NCBI GenBank assembly: GCA_947628735.1
Contig: CANRAY010000010.1
Location: forward strand, 1 to 44,561
DNA from: an uncultured Clostridia bacterium
Lineage (GTDB): Bacteria > Bacillota > Clostridia > TANB77 > CAG-508
DNA length: 44,561 nt
Direction of reading: 5' to 3'
Shown here in pieces: positions 32,918 to 41,047 of this stretch. The notes below the pieces were generated by a model. That model saw only the letters and a program-made list of their open reading frames with translations, did not search any database and was not told where the DNA came from. Every line of letters starts with the position of its first letter. The stretch's first letter is position 1. The position numbers were made by a program, and so were the translations under genes.

Positions 32918-33799
32918 TTATAATTCTTCTTTTAATGCATAAGTATTTCCGGGGCAACTTTTTACTAATCCCTCTAGTTCTAGCATTGTTAAAATTTCAT
33001 TTACTTCTGCAATACTTTTTTTACTACGAATAGCAATTTTATCTACAAGAATTGGCATATTTTCTAGTGCATTATACACACTTTCATACTCTTTATCCAC
33101 TTTTTGGTGTATTGTTCTATCTTCATTCTCTTTTATAATTTTTCTTTGTATATTTAATTCTTTGAAAATATCTTCTATTTCTGTAGTAAGTATGCTTCCT
33201 TGTTTTATTAAATTATTAGTTCCTATACTCTTTGTACCACCAATATTACTTGGAATACAAAATATTGGCTTGCCCTGTTCTTTTGTATATCTTGCCGTTA
33301 TTAAACTTCCACTTTTCTGTGCCGCTTCTATTACTAATGTTCCAATTGCTAGTCCACTAATAATTCGATTACGTTTTGGAAAATTTGATGATTTTGTTTC
33401 CTCTTCCGGAGAATATTCTGTTACAATACATCCTCCTTGTTCTAAAATTTCATAATATAATTCTTTATTTTCTATTGGATAAATATGTTTGAAACCTCCA
33501 CCTAGCACAGCTATTGTTTTTCCGTTGTAGCTTTTGGCTCCTATATGTGCTGCTTTATCAATTCCTAATGCCATTCCACTAACAACACATATTCCATTTT
33601 GCGAAAGATCTTTTCCAAATTTCATTGCTTGTTTCCATCCATATTCTGTGCATTTTCTTGATCCCACAATTGCAACACTTTGACAATTTAATAGTTTACT
33701 ATTTCCTTCAACATATAATTGTTTCGGTGCATTTTTTATTTTTAGTAAATTTTTAGGATAGTCTTCATCCGTTATTTTTATAACTTTTATTGTTCTCAC
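32918..33799 (-). CDS. dprA: DNA-processing protein DprA
   Basis: A 293-aa protein that loads RecA on single-stranded DNA during transformation. The Rossmann-like core shows VAIVGSRKCTEYG, SGMALGIDKAAHIGA, TIAVLGGGFKHIYP and the FPKRNRIISGLA segment. A small winged-helix follows at the C-terminus (about residues 225-285). The start is poorly defined: the GTG at 33799 lies one base after AAAGGGG, too close for normal initiation, and no ATG is available nearby. It lies between the broken comM and yraN on one strand. No ComEC/ComEA uptake genes are in the window. Confidence 0.93.
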   Translation of the reverse strand: MRTIKVIKITDEDYPKNLLKIKNAPKQLYVEGNSKLLNCQSVAIVGSRKCTEYGWKQAMKFGKDLSQNGICVVSGMALGIDKAAHIGAKSYNGKTIAVLGGGFKHIYPIENKELYYEILEQGGCIVTEYSPEEETKSSNFPKRNRIISGLAIGTLVIEAAQKSGSLITARYTKEQGKPIFCIPSNIGGTKSIGTNNLIKQGSILTTEIEDIFKELNIQRKIIKENEDRTIHQKVDKEYESVYNALENMPILVDKIAIRSKKSIAEVNEILTMLELEGLVKSCPGNTYALKEEL

Positions 33800-33835
33800 T
33801 CCCCTTTAGTTTTCTTTCTTGTAGTTTTCTTCCTT

Positions 33836-35373
33836 TTAATTTTTCCAATATTTTTTATCTAGATTACGATATTGAATTGCTTCTGCAATATGTTTTTTTA
33901 GTATGTTCTTACTTCCTTCTAAATCTGCAATTGTTCTTGATACTTTTAAGATTCTTCCATAAGCTCTTGCTGATAATTTCAATTTTTCAAAAGCAATTTG
34001 TAATATTTTTTTACCTTCATTGTCCAATTTACAATATTTTTCAATTAAGTTTGGTGTTAATTCTGAATTAGAATAAATCCCTTCTTTCTTATATCTTTCT
34101 CTTTGAATATTTCTTGCTATATTTACTCTCTTTTTAATTGTTTCTGAGCTTTCTTCTGCTACTTTTTGATTTAACTCTTTATAATTAACAGGGCTTACTT
34201 CTATTTGAATATCAATTCTATCTAATAATGGTCCACTAATTTTATTCATATATCTATTAATTGCTTGTGATGTACAAGTACATTCTTTTTCTGTTGATCC
34301 GATAATATCCACATGGACATGGGTTCATTGATGCTACAAACATAAATTTAGAAGGATATGTGAAAGAATGATTTACTCTACTTATTGTTACATTACCATC
34401 TTCTAGTGGGCCTCTTAGAACTTCTAAAGTATTTCTATTAAATTCTGTTAATTCATCTAAAAATAGGACTCCATAATGGGCTAAACTTACTTCTCCTGGT
34501 TTTGGATTTCTATTTCCACCCACTAAAGCTATAGGGGATATTGTATGATGTGGTGATCTAAAAGGACGTGTTGTAATTAATGGCATTTTTGATGGTAATA
34601 ATCCCGCTATACTATGTATTTTTGTAATTTCTAATGCTTCCTCAAAACTTAGATTTGGCAATATAGTAGGTATTCTTTTAGCTAACATAGTTTTACCAGA
34701 ACCGGGGTGAACCTATCATTATGCAATTATGTGACCCAGATGCTGCTATTTCTAGTGCTCTTTTCACATTTGCTTGTCCTTTTACATCTAGAAAATCTAC
34801 GTCATATGTATTGTTATTTTCTAATATTTTTTCTATATTTATGCCTTTATTTTTAATTTCTTTTTGTTTATTAAGATATTCTACTAATTCTTCTAAATTT
34901 TTAATTCCAATTACTTCTACTCCATTAACAATAGAAGCTTCTTTAGCATTTTCGTATGGTAAAATAAATTTTTTAATTCCTAGTTTCTTTGCCTCAATGC
35001 ACATGGGTAATACACCGTTTACTGCTTGTAGTCTTCCATCTAATGATAGTGCTCCTATAAAAGCATAGTTATTATAATTGTTTGGTTCGATATATCCTAA
35101 ATTTATTAAAATAGCAACAGCAATAGGTAAATCAAATAGTGGTCCTTCTTTTTTTGTATCTACAGGTGCTAAATTTATAATGATTTTCTTACTTTGTAGT
35201 TCAAAATTTGAATTTTTAATTGCCGTTCTTACTCTTTCTTTTGACTCTTTTACACTAATATCTGGAAGACCAACAATTTCCCAATATGGTAAACCATTTG
35301 AGACGTCTACTTGTACTTCCACTAAATAGCCGTCTAGTCCATTTAGTGAAATACTATTAATGATTGATAACAT
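33836..35373 (-). pseudogene. comM: ComM/YifB-family Mg-chelatase-like ATPase, broken by two single-base insertions
   Basis: Three minus-strand frames (35373-34693, 34688-34257, 34312-33836) are parts of one ComM protein of normal total length, about 505 aa. The N-terminal Lon-like part starts MLSIINSISLNGLDGYLVEV. The AAA+ part continues [19 protein letters not shown], with [10 protein letters not shown] as Walker B. The C-terminal part carries NKISGPLLDRIDIQIEV. The first break is in the Walker A loop (about 34704-34708): an extra C in a CCCC run turns IGSPGSGKT into IGSPRFW-stop. The second is near 34300-34303: an extra C after TATTAT shifts the frame after PCPCGYY. ComM is a helicase that extends branch migration in transformation. 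Either this copy is a young pseudogene or the assembly has two errors. Confidence 0.85.
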
Positions 35374-35599
35374 ATTTTTTCCTTTTCTTTTTATGGATTT
35401 TTTATAGATTTAAAATAATATAAGATATTTGATTTATGAATAAAATGTTTTTGATTTTAATTTTATTTATTATATTTTATTATTTATATAATTTCAAGTT
35501 TGTTTGGCATTATTTTCCATTTTTTTGCGACATATTTTTACAATATTTTACATCTTATTACAAGTTTTTTAACGAATTTTACAAATTCTGTAAAAAGTA

Positions 35600-35628
35600 T
35601 TGTTTTTTTAAAACTGCGGTATTATAAT
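35600..35628 (+). promoter_or_regulatory. Orphan plus-strand promoter
   Basis: TTGTTT (35600-35605), a 17-bp spacer and TATAAT (35623-35628). No plus-strand gene follows for more than 900 bp. Confidence 0.5.
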
Positions 35629-35811
35629 AATAACAAATACAAAAGAGAATTTTAATTTGTTTTTAATTTTTGATACGATCGTATCATTTTTTATATTCAT
35701 AGAAAAGATTTTTTTCATATAACTCACTTAATTCTTATTTATATTTTTTTCTTTAAAAATTTTTTCTATTCTATATTATTACTAATTTCTTTTGTATTTG
35801 TTATTTTATAA
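35622..35811. repeat. 23-bp inverted repeat pair flanking about 143 bp (MITE-like or RNA stem)
   Basis: 35622-35645 and 35789-35811 are inverted copies: 17 bp perfect (AATAACAAATACAAAAG against its complement), and 23 bp if one T bulge at 35628 is allowed. The element is about 190 bp. No target-site duplication is clear, because TTATAA at both outer ends is part of the palindrome. Confidence 0.55.
35671..35686. promoter_or_regulatory. 16-bp perfect palindrome, operator-like
   Basis: TGATACGATCGTATCA is fully symmetric and followed by TTTTTT. It could be a dimeric regulator site or, as RNA, a 6-bp stem with a GATC tetraloop and a U tail. Confidence 0.45.
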
Positions 35812-35848
35812 CATTTTTCACAAGTTAGTAATATATAAGTGTACACTG

Positions 35849-35875
35849 AATGTAGAAGATTCTTTCTTCTACATT
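35849..35875 (+). terminator. Plus-strand terminator-like hairpin
   Basis: An 11-bp stem pairs 35849-35859 with 35865-35875 around a 5-nt loop, followed by a T-run on the plus strand. The minus-strand tail is not T-rich beyond TT, so it fits a plus-strand RNA better than the adjacent minus-strand protease gene. Confidence 0.6.
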
Positions 35876-35877
35876 TT

Positions 35878-36372
35878 TTAATATTTCATTCCAGCAACTT
35901 CATATGCGTATTTTTCATAATTTGGAATGTATTTTTTTAAAGCTTCATAAAATTTTTTGGTATGTCTTTTAAATTTTAGATGACAAAATTCATGAAATAT
36001 AATATATTCTATTGTTTCTTTTTTATACATAACTATTTCTGGATTAATTACTACTTTATCTGCATAACATTTTCCTAATGTTTTATTTATTCTTGCGATT
36101 TTGCAATCCTCTGGTGCAAATTTTAAAGTTAGTCTTACTTTCTCCATAATAGAATCTAATTCCTTTTCTGCAATTGCATCATACATTTTTTCTATTAGTA
36201 GTTTAATAATAGTATCATTATTTACATTTTTATATTTATTAGGAAGAACAATTTTAATGCATTGATCTTCTAAATTTAGTTTTGGAGTTTTTATGTATTT
36301 GTAACTAACTTCTAAATTATAGTTTATTCCAAATATTTTTATAGTTTTTAGTATTTTTTTATTATTTCTCAT
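35878..36372 (-). CDS. YgjP-like (DUF45) zinc metallopeptidase
   Basis: A 164-aa protein of the YgjP/DUF45 group. The zinc motif HEXXH is HEFCH near residue 131 (YIIFHEFCHLKFKRH), followed by a second basic helix and a Tyr-rich end. These soluble gluzincin-like proteins are often found beside restriction or DNA-repair genes; their substrate is unknown. The N-terminal half is a beta-rich region with KIFGINYNLEVSYKYIKTP. The promoter at 36419-36447 has perfect TTGACA, and AGGAGG precedes the ATG. A second HEXXH-type gene, SprT-like, is 1.4 kb away on the same strand. Confidence 0.82.
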   Translation of the reverse strand: MRNNKKILKTIKIFGINYNLEVSYKYIKTPKLNLEDQCIKIVLPNKYKNVNNDTIIKLLIEKMYDAIAEKELDSIMEKVRLTLKFAPEDCKIARINKTLGKCYADKVVINPEIVMYKKETIEYIIFHEFCHLKFKRHTKKFYEALKKYIPNYEKYAYEVAGMKY

Positions 36373-36418
36373 TTTTTGTTCCTCCTAAATATTTGTTCTG
36401 TGAACTTCTGTTTGTATT

Positions 36419-36447
36419 ATTTTACATTTTTGTTTTTACTTTGTCAA
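36419..36447 (-). promoter_or_regulatory. Promoter of the YgjP-like gene
   Basis: On the minus strand: TTGACA (36442-36447), a 17-bp spacer and TAAAAT (36419-36424). Confidence 0.68.
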
Positions 36448-36496
36448 TACTTTTTTATAAAAAAATCAAATTTTTGTTCGTGATTTTATTTTTATG

Positions 36497-36525
36497 TTGT
36501 CTTTTCTATGTTTGAATGATATAAT
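36497..36525 (+). promoter_or_regulatory. Promoter of the dGTPase gene
   Basis: TTGTCT (36497-36502), a 17-bp spacer and TATAAT (36520-36525) with TG one base before the -10. Confidence 0.65.
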
Positions 36526-36556
36526 CTTTTAAAATTATTTATAAAGGAGTTTCAAA

Positions 36557-37762
36557 ATGAGACATTCATTTCAATCTGTTTCTGCTTGTGAATCAAATCC
36601 TAAATGGAATTCTATTATTTCAAGAAATAATCCTTTGTATAGTCGTAATAATGATATTCGTTCTGAATTTGAAAGAGATTATACAAGAGTTATTCATAGT
36701 AATGCTTATCGTCGATTAAAACACAAAACACAAGTATTTTTCTCTCCTCAAAACGATCATATTTGTACTCGTATTGAACATGTTAATCATGTGGAATCTA
36801 TTAGTTATACTATAGCAAATTATTTAGGCTTAAATACCGAATTAACAAAAGCTATTTCTGTAGCTCATGATTTAGGACATAGTCCTTTTGGTCATAAAGG
36901 CGAACGTGTCCTTTCTGAAATATCACAACAAGATTTAGGTGTTCCTTTTTGGCATGAAAAAAATGGATTGTTTTTAGTAGATTCAGTAGAACTTTTAGAA
37001 GATAATTATGGTTGTAAGCAGAATTTAAATTTAACTTATGGTGTTAGAGATGGTATAATTTCTCATTGTGGAGAAATTGATGAAAATTCTATTCGTCCAA
37101 GAGAAGAATTTATTGATTTAAAAGATTATCAATTTCCAAATCAATTTGCCCCTTATACTTGGGAGGGTTGTGTTGTAAAAATAGCTGACAAAATTTCTTA
37201 TATTGGTAGAGATATTGAAGATGCAATTACTTTGGGTATTTTAGATGAGCATTTAAAAGAATTATATGAACTTCTTGGAATTACCTCTGAGGATAATATT
37301 AAAATTAATAATACTGTAATTATGAATAATTTAATTTATGATTTGTGCGAAAATTCTTCAATTGAAAATGGTTTATGTTTTTCAGAGGAAGCTTTGGTAT
37401 TAATGAATAAAATTAAATCTTTTAATTATAAAAATATTTATTTATGTGATCGCATTTTGCCTTCTGATAGATATGCTACCTTGGTTTTAAATGAAATATA
37501 TCAAACATTTAAATCTGCTTATAATGCTAATAATACTATTGATAGTTTAAATCAATTAAGAAAATTTTATCCTAATGTTATTCAAGGTTTTATTGAATGG
37601 CTTTATCAATATATTTCATGTGATAATAGAGAAAATTTAAAAAATCCTGTTTTATTTAATTTACAAAATGAGTTTGATTATTCAAAGGCAATTATTACAT
37701 ATATTTCTGGTATGACTGATAAATTTGCTATAGATACTTATAATGAAATTGTTGGATTTTAA
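36557..37762 (+). CDS. dgt: Deoxyguanosinetriphosphate triphosphohydrolase-like HD protein
   Basis: A 401-aa HD-domain enzyme of the dGTPase family that splits dNTPs to the nucleoside and triphosphate. The family's N-terminal pattern is SEFERDYTRVIHSNAYRRLK. The metal site is formed by His in EHVNHVESI, the HD pair in SVAHDLGHSPFGHKGE and a later Asp in KIADKISYIGRD. AAAGGAG lies eight bases before the ATG, with a good promoter upstream. It controls dNTP pools and can also take part in phage defence, but there is nothing here to show the latter. It is monocistronic and ends at the hairpin 37770-37803. Confidence 0.93.
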   Translation: MRHSFQSVSACESNPKWNSIISRNNPLYSRNNDIRSEFERDYTRVIHSNAYRRLKHKTQVFFSPQNDHICTRIEHVNHVESISYTIANYLGLNTELTKAISVAHDLGHSPFGHKGERVLSEISQQDLGVPFWHEKNGLFLVDSVELLEDNYGCKQNLNLTYGVRDGIISHCGEIDENSIRPREEFIDLKDYQFPNQFAPYTWEGCVVKIADKISYIGRDIEDAITLGILDEHLKELYELLGITSEDNIKINNTVIMNNLIYDLCENSSIENGLCFSEEALVLMNKIKSFNYKNIYLCDRILPSDRYATLVLNEIYQTFKSAYNANNTIDSLNQLRKFYPNVIQGFIEWLYQYISCDNRENLKNPVLFNLQNEFDYSKAIITYISGMTDKFAIDTYNEIVGF

Positions 37763-37769
37763 AGCATAA

Positions 37770-37803
37770 AAGAAGTGAATCTTATTTTTGAGATTCACTT
37801 CTT
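37770..37803. terminator. Bidirectional intrinsic terminator
   Basis: A 13-bp perfect stem pairs 37770-37782 with 37791-37803. It lies between the convergent dGTPase and SprT-like genes and overlaps the SprT-like stop by two bases. Confidence 0.82.
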
Positions 37804-38392
37804 AATTATTATTTTGATTTAATAATTCTAATTTTCCTCCACATTTTCCGCAACGATATCTTTTTATTAAATTTACGTTAAAACGTTGTCTATATATTTC
37901 TTGCCCGCATTGTTTACATTGTATTTTATATTTATATTTTTTATTTTCTTCTTCATATGGAATATTACTTTTTTGATAATCTTCTTTAGGATTTCCAATT
38001 CTTTTGATATTATAGCCTAGTTTTTTATTGATATAATTTGCATATTTTTTAAATTCTTCTCCATGATTATTACAAAATGGAATGCAATGAATTAATTCAT
38101 GAATAATTGTATTTTTAATAATTTCATCATCTAATTGCATAACCCATTTGCTAATTTCAATATGATGTATTTTGTATTTTTCGTATCTTATGAATCTTCT
38201 GTATCCTCTTTTTTCTATGACTTTATACTTTCTATCTGGTTCTTCTTGTTTACAACATCCATACCTTTTGGTTTTTCTCTTTCCTAATTTAATGTCTATT
38301 TTGCCTATTTCTTTATTATTTTCTAGATTAATTCCTATTGAATTTAATTCAACTAAACATTCTTGATATAATTGTTCTAATTTTTCTTCCAT
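37802..38392 (-). CDS. SprT-like protein with HEXXH and zinc ribbon
   Basis: A 196-aa protein with a SprT-type zinc site HELIH (IIHELIHCIPFCNNHGEEF) near residue 98 and a C-terminal zinc ribbon formed by CKQCG and CGKCG. An unusual basic insert with two Cys (RYGCCKQEEPDRKY) lies near residue 40. SprT/Spartan relatives cleave DNA-protein crosslinks in eukaryotes; bacterial roles are not clear. It starts 12 bp after the HD-domain gene and probably shares its transcript. AAGGAAA precedes the ATG. Confidence 0.85.
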   Translation of the reverse strand: MEEKLEQLYQECLVELNSIGINLENNKEIGKIDIKLGKRKTKRYGCCKQEEPDRKYKVIEKRGYRRFIRYEKYKIHHIEISKWVMQLDDEIIKNTIIHELIHCIPFCNNHGEEFKKYANYINKKLGYNIKRIGNPKEDYQKSNIPYEEENKKYKYKIQCKQCGQEIYRQRFNVNLIKRYRCGKCGGKLELLNQNNN

Positions 38393-38403
38393 GTTAATTT
38401 CCT

Positions 38404-38958
38404 TTATGTATTGTAAAAATAACTTGCTTCCAAATCCGCTTCGTGTACTAATAAAGCTAGTGGATATTTTTTAAATGCTAGACCTAGTGATCCATAATTT
38501 TCTTTTGGTTCAGAGAAACCCATATGCCATCTTATGCTGTATTTTTCTTCATTTGTTAATTTTATATATTCTGTTAGCATCATAACTGATTTTTCCCCAT
38601 GTCCATATGGAATAGTATCATCTACTGTATAATATGGTACTTTTTTCCACTCACCAAAGCTATTTTTAGCGTTTCTATAATCTGTTTTATAATAATTTGT
38701 TTTGCAAATGTCATGTAATAATCCCACTATAATAATGCTTTCTTCTGGAAATTTAAATTCTTTTACACAATTAGCTACTTTATGTTTTAATATTTCATAT
38801 ACTTTGTAACTGTGTTCTGCAAGTCCTCCTTCACTTGCGCCATGAAATCTTGTACTTGCTGGTGCTGTGAAAAAGTCGCTATTTTCAAGGAATTCTATTA
38901 CTTTTTCCATTCCTTCTCTATTTGTTGATTTTAATAAGTTGATTATTTTTTCTTTCAT
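38404..38958 (-). CDS. HD-domain phosphohydrolase
   Basis: A 184-aa HD-superfamily protein. The metal-binding residues appear as His in GLAEHSYKVYEILKH near residue 48, the HD pair in VGLLHDICKTNYY near residue 81, and a later HEADLEASYF. It is a stand-alone hydrolase type common in Bacillota, probably acting on nucleotides; the substrate is unknown. It lies between the NERD-domain gene and the SprT-like gene with gaps of 12-14 bp, so the three form an operon from the promoter at 39758-39786. Confidence 0.83.
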   Translation of the reverse strand: MKEKIINLLKSTNREGMEKVIEFLENSDFFTAPASTRFHGASEGGLAEHSYKVYEILKHKVANCVKEFKFPEESIIIVGLLHDICKTNYYKTDYRNAKNSFGEWKKVPYYTVDDTIPYGHGEKSVMMLTEYIKLTNEEKYSIRWHMGFSEPKENYGSLGLAFKKYPLALLVHEADLEASYFYNT

Positions 38959-38972
38959 TTTTTACTCCTTTT

Positions 38973-39731
38973 TTATACGTTCTTGGTATATTTACATTTA
39001 GGAAAATTACTACATCCATAAAATTGTCCGTATTTTCCACTTTTTATTATTAAGCTTCCACCACATCTTGGACAAATACCATCTTCTGCTTTTTTGTTTT
39101 TATATTCTATATATTTTTGTACATTATAATTATGATCTTGTATTGTTTCTTCATTTACTATTTGATTTTCTTTAATTATTTTTTGAATTTCCTCTATTTT
39201 TTCTTTTTCTAATACTTTTGGGTTATTCATAATAAATTTTTCTATTTCTGTATGATATATTACAGGTGAAGTAATTTTTACTTTTAATTTACAATTTGTA
39301 GTAAAAACTACTACTGGAAATATTTGATTTGTTGTATCTTTTAAAACTTTCTTTACAATTTCGGTATGTCCATAATTTTGATGAATTGGATTTTTAAATT
39401 TAAACTTTTTACTTCCTAGATATTGCGTCCAATTTTCGCTTGTTTCTTTTCCATAAATTTTTCCTGAATAATTTTTAGTTTCTATTACATACACACCATA
39501 TTCTGTAACAGCTATGTGATCAATTTGTCTACTTTTTCCATTATCATTTATCATAATGTCATTAAAGATATATCTATCTCCATCTACCATTTCTAAATGT
39601 CTTGCTACCGCTTCTTCGCCTGCTTCACCCTTTGTTTTTATAATAAATTTTTCTAGCTTAGGGATGACTATAAAAATTAAAATTAGTGATATTATTATAT
39701 TTATTAATAATATAATAAATATTATTTCCAT
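38973..39731 (-). CDS. Membrane-anchored NERD-domain nuclease-like protein with topoisomerase-type zinc finger
   Basis: A 252-aa protein. Residues 2-23 form a membrane helix. Residues 35-150 are a NERD domain, with GEAGEEAVARHL, RQIDHIAVTEYGVYVIETKN (Asp and Glu-x-Lys of the nuclease-like fold) and KNPIHQNYGH. The C-terminus is a C4 zinc finger of the topoisomerase I type: CPRCGGSLIIKSGKYGQF followed by GCSNFPKCKY. NERD proteins are nuclease-related and often sit on plasmids or near DNA-processing genes. It is the first gene of a three-gene operon with the HD and SprT-like proteins. Confidence 0.9.
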   Translation of the reverse strand: MEIIFIILLINIIISLILIFIVIPKLEKFIIKTKGEAGEEAVARHLEMVDGDRYIFNDIMINDNGKSRQIDHIAVTEYGVYVIETKNYSGKIYGKETSENWTQYLGSKKFKFKNPIHQNYGHTEIVKKVLKDTTNQIFPVVVFTTNCKLKVKITSPVIYHTEIEKFIMNNPKVLEKEKIEEIQKIIKENQIVNEETIQDHNYNVQKYIEYKNKKAEDGICPRCGGSLIIKSGKYGQFYGCSNFPKCKYTKNV

Positions 39732-39757
39732 ATTTTTTCCTCTTTTGTTTTTTATTT

Positions 39758-39786
39758 ATTTTATATTATTTTTTTAAATCATTCAA
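39758..39786 (-). promoter_or_regulatory. Promoter of the NERD-HD-SprT operon
   Basis: On the minus strand: TTGAAT (39781-39786), a 17-bp spacer and TAAAAT (39758-39763), 26 bp before the start codon. Confidence 0.52.
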
Positions 39787-39824
39787 TGTATAATTTTATA
39801 TTTTATTATCTTTAAATAAAATTA

Positions 39825-39847
39825 CCCCTACTTATTTGTAGTAGGGG
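39825..39847 (-). terminator. Intrinsic terminator of the 53-aa gene
   Basis: A 7-bp GC-rich perfect stem (39825-39831 with 39841-39847) is followed on the minus strand by TAATTTTATTT. It lies 15 bp after the stop of the small gene. Confidence 0.7.
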
Positions 39848-39861
39848 CTATGTATGGAGTT

Positions 39862-40023
39862 TCAGTTTTCTTGTCTCCTTTTTATATATTTCGGAGATTT
39901 TTCTGCCTTTGGATTTTTTTCTTTTTGCAATTCTCTTAAAAGTTTTTCGTTCCAGGATCCGGATAAATCTTTTGGTGTTGTTGCTGTTTTTTTGGTTCTT
40001 GCTTTCCGAGTTTTTCTAGGCAT
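39862..40023 (-). CDS. Small basic protein, 53 aa, unknown function
   Basis: A short minus-strand gene with every sign of expression. It starts at ATG 40023, preceded by AAAGGAG nine bases upstream; it has a strong promoter at 40055-40083 and a terminator right after its TGA. The product begins MPRKTRKARTKKTATTPKDL, continues SGSWNEKLLRELQKEKNPK and ends KYIKRRQEN. It is highly basic, with Lys and Arg at both ends and one short amphipathic helix with Trp in the middle. That could suit nucleic-acid or ribosome binding, but I recognise no family. A longer plus-strand frame over the same bases has no ribosome site and random composition, so I reject it. The gene is divergent from the radical SAM gene. 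Confidence 0.7.
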   Translation of the reverse strand: MPRKTRKARTKKTATTPKDLSGSWNEKLLRELQKEKNPKAEKSPKYIKRRQEN

Positions 40024-40054
40024 AACTTTCCACTCCTTTCTTTATGATGCTATC

Positions 40055-40083
40055 ATTATATCACATCGTTTACATAATTTCAA
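40055..40083 (-). promoter_or_regulatory. Strong promoter of the 53-aa gene
   Basis: On the minus strand: TTGAAA (40078-40083), a 17-bp spacer and TATAAT (40055-40060) with TG one base before it. It lies back to back with the promoter of the radical SAM gene; only two bases separate the two -35 hexamers. Confidence 0.7.
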
Positions 40084-40085
40084 TC

Positions 40086-40113
40086 TTGCTTTTTTATATT
40101 TTTCTGCTATACT
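40086..40113 (+). promoter_or_regulatory. Promoter of the radical SAM gene, predicting a leaderless mRNA
   Basis: TTGCTT (40086-40091), a 16-bp spacer and TATACT (40108-40113) with TG one base before it. Transcription would start at about 40120, the A of the start codon. Confidence 0.5.
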
Positions 40114-40119
40114 ATCATT

Positions 40120-41028
40120 ATGGAAGGAATTGAAAGATATAAACACTTAAATAAATATTTAAAAGATAAATTTGGAGAGCGTACCTTAAAAATTTGTATT
40201 GATGGTGGTTTTACTTGTCCTAATCGAGATGGAACTAAAGGAACCGATGGGTGTATTTTTTGTAGTGATAAAGGTTCTGGTGATCATATAAAATCTGCTG
40301 AAAGTATTACAAAACAAGTACAGAACTATTTTAAAAGCTACAAAGCTCAAAGGGCAAATCGATTTATTGTATATTTTCAAAATTTTACTAATACATATGA
40401 TTCTGTTTCCAATTTAAAGCTTAAATATGATGCTAGTTTAATTGATAATAGAATTGTTGGATTAGCCGTTGCTACTAGACCTGATTGTATTTCTGAAGAA
40501 ATTATACAATTATTAAAATCATATTCTGATAAATATTATGTATGGGTTGAGCTTGGTCTTCAATCTTCTAATGATACAACTGGTAATTTAATTAATCTTT
40601 GCTATTCTAGCAAAGATTTTACAGCAGCTGTTCAACTATTAAATCAATATCATATTGATGTTGTTACACATATTATGATTGGTCTTCCTAATGAAACCCA
40701 TGAAGATTTAGAAAATACAGTTAAATTTTTAAATCAGCATAATATTCAAGGTTTAAAGATTCATTCTTGCTATGTTGTTAAAAATACTAAATTGGCTGAT
40801 TTATATTTGAATGGTCAATATGAACCAATTACATTAGATACATATATTGAAGAGGCTGCTTATGTTTTGACTCACATTAATCCAAATGTTGTTATTCATC
40901 GTATTTCTGGTGATGCACCTAAAGATTTGTTATTAGCTCCAGATTGGAATGCACATAAAAAATGGATTATGAATGGTTTAGATAGAAAATTACGTGATGA
41001 TGATTTATGGCAAGGAATGTATTATTAA
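40120..41028 (+). CDS. Radical SAM protein of the YhcC/YtqA (TIGR01212) family
   Basis: A 302-aa radical SAM protein. The cluster motif has the long spacing of this group: a first Cys in FTCPNRDGTKG, then GCIFC, near residues 30-48. Other family marks are VGLAVATRPDCISEE, WVELGLQSSNDTT and THIMIGLPNETHED. Proteins of this family lie close to tRNA- and metabolite-modifying enzymes; the reaction is not known to me. The ATG at 40120 has no ribosome site and the -10 hexamer ends only seven bases before it. The N-terminus ERYKHLNKYLKDKFGERTLK has the normal family start, so a later start is unlikely. Confidence 0.9.
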   Translation: MEGIERYKHLNKYLKDKFGERTLKICIDGGFTCPNRDGTKGTDGCIFCSDKGSGDHIKSAESITKQVQNYFKSYKAQRANRFIVYFQNFTNTYDSVSNLKLKYDASLIDNRIVGLAVATRPDCISEEIIQLLKSYSDKYYVWVELGLQSSNDTTGNLINLCYSSKDFTAAVQLLNQYHIDVVTHIMIGLPNETHEDLENTVKFLNQHNIQGLKIHSCYVVKNTKLADLYLNGQYEPITLDTYIEEAAYVLTHINPNVVIHRISGDAPKDLLLAPDWNAHKKWIMNGLDRKLRDDDLWQGMYY

Positions 41029-41047
41029 AAATTAAGGAGTTTTGTTT

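Larger units (their letters stand above)
35374..35877. other. Gene-free 504-bp island
   Basis: Very A+T-rich and without a credible gene: a 63-codon plus-strand frame at 35436-35627 has no ribosome site and random composition. It contains a plus-strand promoter, a 23-bp inverted repeat pair, a 16-bp palindrome and a plus-strand terminator-like hairpin. Confidence 0.6.

Noticed and set aside
35436..35627. 63-codon plus-strand frame with Phe/Tyr-rich product
   Set aside because: No ribosome site, homopolymer-driven composition, and it runs across the promoter 35600-35628.
39854..40150. 98-codon plus-strand frame
   Set aside because: Antisense to the 53-aa gene and to its promoter; no ribosome site; Phe/Leu/Ser-rich composition typical of antisense frames here.
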